From contig NC_065889.1 in assembly GCF_905147045.1 (NCBI RefSeq), forward strand, positions 1,369,001 through 1,433,000: a stretch of DNA of 64,000 nt, written 5' to 3'. This stretch comes from Nymphalis io. Its lineage: Eukaryota > Arthropoda > Insecta > Lepidoptera > Nymphalidae. How positions within the stretch are numbered: the first letter of the stretch is position 1; each line of letters starts with the position of its first letter. Of the stretch, positions 58,001-64,000 are shown one piece after another. The notes under the pieces were generated by a model that was given only the letters and a program-made list of their open reading frames with translations, was not told the origin of the DNA and ran no database searches. The position numbers were made by a program, and so were the translations under genes.

Positions 58001-58211
58001 ATTAATATTATTATTATCTTCAGGTCACTTCACACAGATGGTTTGGGTGGCTACGCGGTTCTTTGGAGTGGGTAAAGCTAGGTCTCGGGCAGGCAAGGTA
58101 ATAGTAGTAGCCAATTACTCTCCTCCGGGGAACATGTCGGGACAGTTTGAGACGAACGTTTTGCCGCCGCTCCCGGACAATTTTCCGGACATACCTCAAC
58201 CAGAACACTGA
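40010..58211 (+). CDS. GAPR-1-like CAP-domain protein, 323 aa
   Basis: Seven exons join in phase: 40010-40200, 41992-42132, 43699-43780, 56922-57071, 57301-57430, 57637-57726 and 58024-58211 (972 nt). Residues 1-140 are a polar, proline- and arginine-rich extension with no signal peptide. Residues 147-310 form a CAP domain (HNVYRQRHGAPQL, YAQAWANHLA, GQNLY, GHFTQMVWVAT, GKVIVVANYSPPGN, NVLPPLPDNF) closest in layout to Golgi-associated GAPR-1 (GLIPR2), which is cytosolic and membrane-associated. Aligned to GAPR-1, the metal-binding tetrad is Tyr208, Gln216, Ala242 and His263 in place of His, Glu, Glu, His. The start is the first in-frame ATG in an open frame reaching back to 39890; further 5' exons are possible. 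An internal Met at 56946 could start a CAP-only form. Intron 3 is 13.1 kb. Confidence 0.9.
41291..41679 (-). mobile_element. tRNA-headed SINE, family C, with 12 bp TSD
   Basis: Lies in the first CAP-gene intron. On the minus strand the head reads GTGGTCTAGTGGCTTGATAT (A box) and CCTGGGTTCAATTCCCAGGT (B box), followed by an unrelated body and an (ATT)n tail. A perfect 12 bp repeat ACCTATTAATAA flanks it (41279-41290 and 41680-41691). It is a well-preserved, probably recent insertion. Confidence 0.9.
42740..43043 (+). mobile_element. tRNA-headed SINE, family A (copy A6)
   Basis: A full forward copy in CAP intron 2, with GTCGAGATGGCCCAGTGGTA, a slightly changed B box (GGGTTTAAAACTGGGC) and the tail GCCCAGCAGTGGGATATGTA. 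The flanks carry an imperfect repeat (TCAAATCCATTAAT before, TCAAATCAATTGAT after), a likely target-site duplication with two changes. Confidence 0.87.
43125..43215 (+). mobile_element. Family C SINE, 3' fragment
   Basis: TTTACACACATACTTGTGCA, CTATAATCTT, CTGGTTAGTTTCTC and GTCCGAAATCG match the 3' body of the family C copy at 41.3-41.7 kb with many differences. No head is present. Confidence 0.5.
43985..44018 (+). mobile_element. Family B retroposon, 5' fragment
   Basis: A 34-base piece CGGTGGTAGAACTTTATGCA continuing AGCTCGTCTGGG is the exact 5' start of family B. The rest of the element is absent. Confidence 0.6.
45351..45606 (+). mobile_element. tRNA-headed SINE, family A, interrupted (copy A7)
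   Basis: A family A head (GAAATGGCCTAGTGATTAGA, GGGTTCAAACCCGGGC) and body are split by about 100 bases of AT-rich sequence at 45448-45550. The body resumes at TTTATAATTCATCTCGTGCT. The element breaks off at GAGGAAACC, so the tail is missing. Confidence 0.75.
47615..47787. repeat. Foldback repeat with about 45 bp arms
   Basis: GCGTGCATCAGAATGACT (47615-) recurs inverted as AGTCATTCTGATGCACGC (-47787). The similarity continues inward through a GACAGA(T/C)CAG block to TTTTAAA. The centre has repeated TTTAGTACC units. It looks like a MITE or a local inverted duplication inside CAP intron 3. Confidence 0.55.
48890..49175. mobile_element. Two decayed family A SINE halves, head to head
   Basis: The first half (to about 49030) reads forward: GTTCTTAATTTGTGTTTACA, TTCGTCTCGTGCTCGG. 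The second (from about 49045) reads reversed: GCAACCCGCATC, CACGTGCAGGTTTCTCACGA, GCTGCTTGCCCG. Both are heavily mutated. Confidence 0.55.
50107..50385 (+). mobile_element. tRNA-headed SINE, family C, decayed
   Basis: A forward copy in CAP intron 3, with a B-box-like GGTTCCAACCCCGGGTCGGC and the body CTCTTTCCGGTCGTGTCTTG, CCGTCCCATCGTGTTATGA, matching the intact family C copy at 41.3-41.7 kb. The tail is lost. Confidence 0.7.
51685..51730. repeat. Perfect 20 bp hairpin at an RTE 5' junction
   Basis: ATATATAATACTATTATGTA (51685-51704) and its exact reverse complement (51711-51730) enclose the loop TCCAAT. The RTE copy begins directly after the right arm, and its left target-site repeat (CCAATTACATA, 51706-51716) spans the loop and the start of the right arm. 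Confidence 0.85.
51731..53284 (+). mobile_element. RTE-type LINE, 5'-truncated and internally deleted
   Basis: A second, older copy of the RTE family seen at 13-15.7 kb, inside CAP intron 3. The broken frames include KAPGEDGITTELLKA, EQAGFRRGYGT, FVDYEKAFDS, then a TGA at 52338-52340, and FADDIVVVAE, YLGQTLQLGRNNFEGEARRR, YVLPVMTYGAETWTLT. Compared with the first copy, about 45 codons including motif B (GVRQGD) are missing at about 52455-52480, where an ATT-rich stretch stands instead. The 3' end is a (GAT)n tail (53262-53284). An 11 bp repeat CCAATTACATA lies at 51706-51716 and at 53285-53295. Confidence 0.88.
53262..53284 (+). repeat. (GAT)n tail of the RTE copy
   Basis: GGATGATGATGATGATGATG and TGA directly follow the end of the RTE coding similarity. 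Microsatellite tails of this type are usual for RTE elements. Confidence 0.85.
54110..54256 (-). mobile_element. Family A SINE, decayed
   Basis: Reversed and strongly mutated: CACATGGGTCAGAATTTCAT, TTCCTCCACGACGTTTTCAT, TCAGTAGTGTTTTCCTGATT, TTCGAACCCG. It directly abuts the 3' end of the Jockey-type relic. Confidence 0.55.
54257..55325 (-). pseudogene. Jockey-type LINE reverse transcriptase relic
   Basis: Minus-strand frames show a broken start (FLRNRSLRV with a stop at about 55303), then GVPRWSVLSATLFLLYINDL (motif B, with the usual Gln-Gly replaced), HGYADDCTVV (motif C), SDWGDTNLVMFNATKTQACL, VRRNFTPEQLLNLYKAQVRS, CMEYCSHLWNGSAKHH, and after a frameshift the C-terminal part FYRIHFGECAQELHELIP, TAKLWNALPESVFPDRYN, FKSRVNKSVQ. 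The order fits the thumb and C-terminus of insect Jockey-type LINEs. The clade name is from motif resemblance only. Confidence 0.8.
55326..55930 (-). pseudogene. R1-type LINE 3' end (RNase H-like region) relic
   Basis: Reads in broken minus-strand frames: VAIRIVRGYRTISYEVATVL, ALATWHDRLCEERYALKRVV, VTFRLTQVMIGNYFGK, and finally CHHCGADRDTAQ, a CCHC-type knuckle with its early residues. These are hallmarks of the C-terminal part of R1/TRAS-type retrotransposons. It lies upstream (on the minus strand) of the Jockey relic with no clear joint sequence, so the two make a composite. Confidence 0.7.
56102..56160. repeat. 26 bp hairpin, one mismatch
   Basis: GAACGATAATCTTGGTCCAA plus TATATC at the left is mirrored by GATATATTGGACCAAGATAA plus TCGTTC at the right, with a 7-base loop (GCGTCTT). 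It lies in CAP intron 3. A small RNA precursor, or the remains of a foldback element, are both possible. Confidence 0.65.
56345..56535 (-). mobile_element. Family A SINE, decayed
   Basis: Reversed: AGTAAATGTCCGACTGCTGG, then GCATGCAGGTTTCTTTACGA, TTCACCACCGAGCACGAGAT and GAATTATAAACATAA. The middle is deleted and the head is lost. It sits about 390 bases upstream of the fourth CAP exon. Confidence 0.7.
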
Positions 58212-58263
58212 CGACAGATTTCCATACGTGGCAGACGGCTCAAAATCGACGCCACGTTTAGGA

Positions 58264-58269
58264 AATAAA
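58264..58269 (+). promoter_or_regulatory. Poly(A) signal of the CAP gene
   Basis: AATAAA only 52 bases after the CAP stop codon (GGAAATAAAACATAA). This implies a very short 3' UTR unless a later signal is used. Confidence 0.55.
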
Positions 58270-60680
58270 ACATAATATCCGAGCAATTTATATGATTCAC
58301 GAGCAAAAAAACAAATATTGGTTAGAACTTAAAACAGGGCGTATATCTATACTTTATAACTTTTCTTAAATCATTGAGAATTTTTAAATACTTTCTTAAA
58401 ACAGTCAGTAAAATATTCTTTTCATTTAAATATATATTATAATCTTTTCGAAACTTTGATTACATTTACATACTACAACTCAATAAGTATAAAATAAAAT
58501 ACGAAATTCTGTAATAATCCGGTCTATAAAGATTGCTTTAGGCCTATAAATTAAACCTTTTTGGTAATCATAATCAATTGTATGAACAAAACCCTAGAAG
58601 ATCAAGGCTTCAAATTCAAATTTTACGAATTAAAAGCTCCCTTACATGGTAAAAAGAGAGACTTTTGATAAACTTATGTAAAAGTTAATGTACTACTTTT
58701 ATAAATGAGTTTATGAATTTGACATAGAAAACCTTGCAGTAGAATGCGTAGTTTGTGATTAGATATAGAAATAACGGTTGTTTTGCCTGAGCTTATACTT
58801 ATCTGATAACGTTAAAGCTTGCCTAATAAAACGCACATATAGGTATGTAATACATAGTACATCCTGCCATTTACCATTTTTCAAAATTAAATATAGATTA
58901 TACGTTTATAATTTTAATTAGGCATTATAATTACAATCTTTTGAAGTTTATATCACGTGCAACGGATAGGTTACAATAATTATTACGATTAGTAATACAT
59001 ACATATTTATACGAAGCTCTTTATTTTATTTTAAATAATATTAAAAGCAGTAACGAACACTAAAAAGCCAGTTAAAGCGTGTTTCTATATTAAATAATGA
59101 GGGAGAAAGAGGACAGCCATTTTAACCATTAAAAATCATTCGAAATTGACCTCACTCATGGAAGATAAAGTACTTTTGGGCATAGAGATGTAATCTAGAA
59201 ATTACAAGGTCAAAATCTTTTGGGCAAGATAGGAAAATGGAAGGGACTTTACAAAACGCTCTCGCCTAAATGTTTTCCAAATGTTACAGTTTGGAAGTTA
59301 CACTTATTAAAAGTTTTCGATTGTCAGTAGCCGTATCGGCATTGGGGTAGAGTGAAAGGTGTAGACGTTTTAGGGGCCTGGTGGTACGGGTAGTACGGTG
59401 CGCTAAGATGCTTATGACAAAATTCAAAGGTCTGTAGGGCTGGGACTGCTATAGTCAGGGTCTGATGAAAGATGAAGAGTGATGATTGCATGGGTTAAGG
59501 CTCTAATAATCGCGTTTATATGGTTTCAAACTAAGAGGCGCCGACAGAAAATTTCGCTATACCGTGACAAAGTCCGGTGCTGCTCGGTAAAAATATGAAC
59601 GATTAAAAATAGTACGTGACGCTTAACCGTAATCCTGTACCTGTAATTATAATAGCTAACTAAGAGTCATCAGCTATGTTATACCGCCATTACGAACTTA
59701 TCTTCCATCCATTTTTTTATTTTATGTTATACTAACTGTTTAAACTATATGCACTACTTGATCCACTCTTCCCATGGCCATGTACTAATTTCGGATACTT
59801 TACGCTTTTTACGCATGATTGTAGTCGCGAGTTTAGGCATATCTATGAGCTTTCGACTTTTTATGTATATTAAATAATAATAGGTTTTAAATATTTTAAA
59901 TTACTTAGCATTTATAAATTATATAATAATTAGTATATTATTAATACTGATAAAATATTTCGACTTTTAAGTACCTAATTAGCTCAATTAGATGTTTTAG
60001 GAAAACCTTAATGTAAATTACCGGGTTGTGGGTACATAATTCGCTCTTCCCTGTTATTTGTAATCCCGGGCTTCCTCAACTGTTATCGTAGTTTTCCTGT
60101 ACACTTGTTACGTTTACAATGCAATATTAAATGAGCTTTATATCTATAATCTTCTTAATGTCCTTAACAAAACTCTTTTCATTATGACAACAATAAATTT
60201 CATATGACTATAATACCTAGGCTGCACTGAAAGCGATTATGCGAAACTCTAAATTTTCAGAATATTATAAACATAGCCTAAGATAGCTGTAAAGTCTGTA
60301 GAAGAGGTATATTGGAACTTCAATACGGAATATTGGTTGAAAATTTTTAGTTACTGAATTTCATGAATTATAATGACATATTTTGTATTCATATACATAA
60401 TGAAAAGAGTTTTTAGCATAAATATAATAGGTTTGTAATGTAAATAGACAATAAGTACTTTTTGTTGGTGTTACATAAATAGCTATGTAATAAGTTACCT
60501 TCATTCTCAAGTTTTTTTTAAAGAATTTACGGTCATGAAAAATATGGTAAAAAAATTGTCACAACCAATGTAGTAATTGATATGTAGTATAATAGTGGTA
60601 ATTGTCTAATCGGAACTAGAAATAGATATTACAACAATAACCATTACAAACATCTTCTAAAAACAAACACACTACATATT
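58270..60680. other. AT-rich intergenic DNA
   Basis: About 2.4 kb between the CAP gene and the LINE relic at 60.7 kb. A less AT-rich patch (about 59330-59480) might be old transposon sequence, but I could not match it. No gene is seen. Confidence 0.45.
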
Positions 60681-60681
60681 T

Positions 60682-61265
60682 ACATCGAGGCTGTTATAAA
60701 AACAGCTTCACGGAAACTCGGAGTTCTGAACAAGGTGCGGCGCTTTTTCACGCCACAACAACTGTGCCTGCTGTACAAAACACAGGTACGGTCTTGCGTG
60801 GAATATTGCTCGCACCTTTGGGATGGCTCCGCTAAGTACCTACTTGAGGCCTTGGACCGGTTGCAGCGACGTGCCGTACGCATTATTGGCGACGTAAAGG
60901 TCACAAACACCCTTGAACCTTTACAATTGCGTCGTGAGATAGCAGCACTGAGCGCTTTCTATCGACTGTATCACGGCGAGTGCTTTGAGGAATTATTCTC
61001 TCTAATTCCTGCCTCCCCCTTCCTTCTTAAGTCCACGCGAGCTGGTTCTCGATGTCACCGCCTAACTCCTCCTCTTACAACCCGGGTTCAACCCTTCAAA
61101 CGAGGCGTGAAGAGGCATCTTGCGGGCCGGCAAGGCGAAGGCGGCTAGTGCAGAACGTTTTTCCCGTCTGTACTGGCCGTCGTCGCGTTTGGACTCTACT
61201 ACCACTTACCATCAGGTGGAGTAGAGTCATTTGCCCTCCCGGCGAATATAAAAAATAAAATAAAA
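60682..61265 (+). pseudogene. Jockey-type LINE 3' end, truncated
   Basis: A forward frame (60735-61148) reads RFFTPQQLCLLYKTQVRSC, VEYCSHLWDGSAKYLLEALD, RLQRRAVRIIGD, FYRLYHGECFEELFSLIPAS, and FKRGVKRHLAGR. It matches the end of the relic at 54.3-55.3 kb but is a distinct subfamily. A segment (the TAK.WNALPESVFP block) is missing. After the stop the sequence runs to ACCACTTACCATCAGGTGGA, CCCTCCCGGCGAATATAA and an A-rich tail. Confidence 0.82.
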
Positions 61266-62540
61266 AATATCTATCTACTTAATTGATAAAAGAGATAGAT
61301 TATAATTTAATATAATTATGGCAAAGTAGACTCAAAGAGAGAATCAAAATTCAGCTTATGTTTTAAGCAATTCTGCTGAAAGTGCAATTATAATAAGTTT
61401 CTGCAAAAGTATATATTATGTAGTCTATAGATTAAACAAAATAGTATGTAAACAGGCTCAGTTATTCAAACATCGAAATATAATATAAGAATAAATATAG
61501 ACAAATTGTTGCTTAGTAAATTATAAGAATAAAATTATTGTATTTTGTTTAATTAAGCATAGCATTATAACAGTATGTAACTTTTTCGCCCCACTTTCAA
61601 AACAATGAATATAAAGAATAGGTTATTTTTCCTTACTTGCAATAATATAGCTAGACTCATCCTTACTAGAATTTCACTATAAATATAAATTAGAGCTTCT
61701 AGATAGCTAAAAATAATTAGACTTGCTTGTAATTAATGATATAATAAATAAAAGACCCTTATGTTACAATATTATATTGTTAAATCAAAATAATGGCAAT
61801 ATTCTTTTGCAATAGAATTATGATTATTATTTTAATACATTTTATTACTGTAAAAAACAATTTCACAATATTTTTTTTTAACTTTGTTACAGATTAAATA
61901 TAAGAGCATGAGTTTTTATATTTCACTTTAAAGCTATAATTTGAGTGTGTCAGAGGTATGAAAATTATTATTCAACACAAATTATATGTATTTTATCATC
62001 AAGCTCAAAGTGAAAAAAAAAACAACTTTAAATGTTAACTTAGAATTTTGTAGCTTTAAGTGTTGCATTTTTGTAAATTTCAATTTTTATAATTATGATA
62101 TTGACATAACTTTTAACATTGCATTTAGTTCGAAGACCTGACTTATCTTTTTTTTTCTTTAATTTTATTTAAAAGTAATAATAATGAAACAATATAGCAG
62201 GATGCAATACATTATTTGTCAAATCATCCAAGAGCAATTGTTTTTAAAGTATTCTGTAGTTATTTATGGCAACAGTTATTAGATCAGGCTTATATATTAT
62301 GATTTTTTTTTAATATAGAGATAGTGTTGTGATTTTGGAAGAATGTCACTAGAAGTAAACTTAACATAGAAATTGGTTGTTATATAGACATATGAAACCA
62401 GAGAGAAATATTGTGTCATTTGTAGCGATGTTCAATTTTATTATTAATTAATATACGGCTGTGAATTGTTAATTGTTATACTTAGATATGTGGCTTGGCA
62501 ATATTTTAGTTAAATAAAACTATCAAATCAAATTGTGGTC
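61266..62540. other. AT-rich intergenic DNA
   Basis: No coding exon or named repeat is visible. An AATAAA on the plus strand at 62513-62518 lies close to the RPB9 poly(A) signal on the other strand and might end an unseen plus-strand transcript. Confidence 0.4.
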
Positions 62541-62541
62541 T

Positions 62542-62547
62542 TTTATT
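62542..62547 (-). promoter_or_regulatory. Poly(A) signal of RPB9
   Basis: The minus strand reads AATAAA (GAAATAAAAGACC) about 190 bases after the RPB9 stop. A nearer AATAAA at 62712-62717 lies only 18 bases from the stop and is less likely. Confidence 0.5.
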
Positions 62548-62734
62548 TCAAAAATACTCCTATATTACCAAATTGCTGCATTTGTAGTACAGAAAGTTCA
62601 AAATCTTTTTATTCTAAAACATATCACATAGGACATATATTTGATGCTGTACACTTTATATATGGATAAGTATAATTTATCAAGATATCTTAATATGTAT
62701 GATTACTCTGATTTATTAAACAAGGAAATGGCAT

Positions 62735-63109
62735 TTACTCAGTCCATCTATGTTTACAACTGGTACATACATAGTAGAGCCTCATTTCTTCTTCAGCTCG
62801 TCTCGTTTGTCCTTGGAAGAAGACTGCTTCTCTGTGATTGCATTTTGGACACATATGGTCCTTAGTACGGGGTAGAGTGGGATCGCTCACTACGTCAGGA
62901 TTTATATGCGTCAGTTCGTCTACTTCGTGCATAATTTTGTTTACGTATACGCAATTTGAGTCCGCTAATTGTTTATAATCGCAATTTCTGCAAGCATACA
63001 TGAGAACTTTGTTGTTTTTATCTTCCCGCGGGTAAAGCATGTTGTTGCATTCTTGGCAGAACTGAATACCAACATAGCCCGGTCCACCATCCTTTCTACC
63101 GATATTCAT
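62735..63109 (-). CDS. RpII15: DNA-directed RNA polymerase II subunit RPB9
   Basis: A single uninterrupted exon encodes 124 aa. The N-terminal zinc ribbon has FCQECNNMLYP and YACRNCDY. The C-terminal one has MCPKCNHREAVFFQGQTRRA and YYVCTSCKHRW, ending in TE and a stop. The length and both four-cysteine sites fit eukaryotic RPB9 (about 125 aa), which in RNA polymerase II affects start-site choice, fidelity and TFIIS response. The Asp-Pro-Thr-Leu-Pro-Arg linker is also typical. The start is the first ATG in frame (MNIGRKDGGPGYVG) and no splice site interrupts the frame. Its upstream side faces the right edge of the window. Confidence 0.97.
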   Translation of the reverse strand: MNIGRKDGGPGYVGIQFCQECNNMLYPREDKNNKVLMYACRNCDYKQLADSNCVYVNKIMHEVDELTHINPDVVSDPTLPRTKDHMCPKCNHREAVFFQGQTRRAEEEMRLYYVCTSCKHRWTE

Positions 63110-64000
63110 TTCTAAATTATGTGTTTTGTTTCTGCGGAATTTAGAATTTATTAATATTTTAGTATTAATTCACTTAACATAACTTTCGCGAAAATTCACC
63201 GGTATAAATAAAGCTTAGGGTATTCAAATTCCACACAAAACATAGACTCCGATTCCGTGTGACAAGTTATTAATTGTCATCGTGAAAATTGACATTTGAC
63301 TTTACAGAGTATATAACCACAACGTTTGATTGACATTTAAATGTGTATACACTACACAGTAGATAGGTTCAAACTCCGAATAATGAACTAAAAATTGTTC
63401 TGTAAAAATGCGAAATACGATTTTAATTTATATATTTATTAAAATTAACTTAATTTATTTTATTTTAGATTAGTGACTGTTTTAAATACATATTTGAGAA
63501 CAAATTATTGAAATAGAACTAGAACTACATTAATCTCTTTAAAACATTTACACATAAAATAAGAATTAAATAACAAAATTTCACGACTACATGAAATAAA
63601 GCATTACTCATTTGGAATTTACATAATTATTGACAAGAGTATGAATTTTTTTCCAAAAGTTAAGAAAAGTAAATATAATATTGAATAAGAAATTTGTTTT
63701 AATATTTTATTCAATAACTTATTTATCAAGTTAATAATTGTTGCTTCAAAATATAATGGTACATTTTTGTAAATTTTAGTGATGACAAAAATTAGTTTAA
63801 TTTTTAATCTTCAGATGGAAAGTTGCTAAAGCAGCACTATTGACACAGTATCCCGAGCTTACATTATGCTTTTATGTTAATTTTATACTTTTGTAAGCAA
63901 GAAGTGCAGTTTATTTTTTTACTTTTAATTGAGTATTTTAGATTTTATGTAGATTTATTTGTCAGAGAATAATATAACTGTAGTCTGTAAGTTCATACAA
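63110..64000. other. RPB9 upstream region
   Basis: AT-rich DNA. The first few hundred bases should include the RPB9 promoter. I see no further gene or known repeat up to the window edge. Confidence 0.45.

Noticed and set aside
62641..62865. Plus-strand ORF of 74 codons
   Set aside because: It overlaps the RPB9 3' end on the other strand and has no family resemblance.

Overview
This is a 64 kb window of an insect nuclear genome, almost certainly a lepidopteran and plausibly a butterfly. The genes are split by GT-AG introns, the intergenic DNA is strongly AT-rich, and the window is full of tRNA-headed SINEs plus RTE, Jockey-type and R1-type LINE remains and a mariner piece. No bacterial operon, CRISPR array, genuine tRNA gene or rRNA gene is visible.

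Seven protein-coding genes were resolved by joining exons whose splice sites and reading phases agree. (1) The 3' part of an ESCRT-I subunit MVB12 gene, + strand, 5083-9270, with its 5' exons missing. (2) A complete 18-coding-exon SMG7 gene (nonsense-mediated decay factor), - strand, 16389-25825, 1144 aa. (3) A two-exon BTB/POZ gene, + strand, 27813-28904. (4) Casein kinase II beta subunit, six coding exons, - strand, 30551-33708, 221 aa. (5) A second, diverged BTB/POZ gene, - strand, 35638-37222. (6) A GAPR-1-like CAP-domain gene, + strand, 40010-58211, 323 aa, with a 13 kb intron full of transposon remains. (7) Single-exon RNA polymerase II subunit RPB9, - strand, 62735-63109.

Layout: 0-5 kb is repeats and AT-rich DNA; 5-9.3 kb is MVB12, whose large intron holds mariner, Jockey and SINE pieces; 9.3-16.3 kb is intergenic with a nearly full RTE LINE that is itself interrupted by a 336 bp MITE; 16.3-25.9 kb is SMG7. 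SMG7 and the first BTB gene are divergent. The first BTB gene and CK2-beta converge. CK2-beta and the second BTB gene are in tandem. The second BTB gene and the CAP gene are divergent. 44-56 kb is a transposon graveyard inside the CAP intron, and RPB9 closes the window.

The genes do not form one pathway; they are a normal mix of housekeeping and regulatory genes. I found no clearly new biological system. The most interesting points are: a pair of upstream ORFs, one overlapping the start of SMG7; a CAP domain that has lost three of its four tetrad residues; a TTA-flanked MITE nested in an RTE LINE whose reading frame is restored across the empty site; a 20 bp snap-back hairpin at the 5' junction of the second RTE copy; and SINE families whose tails resemble the LINEs in the same window.
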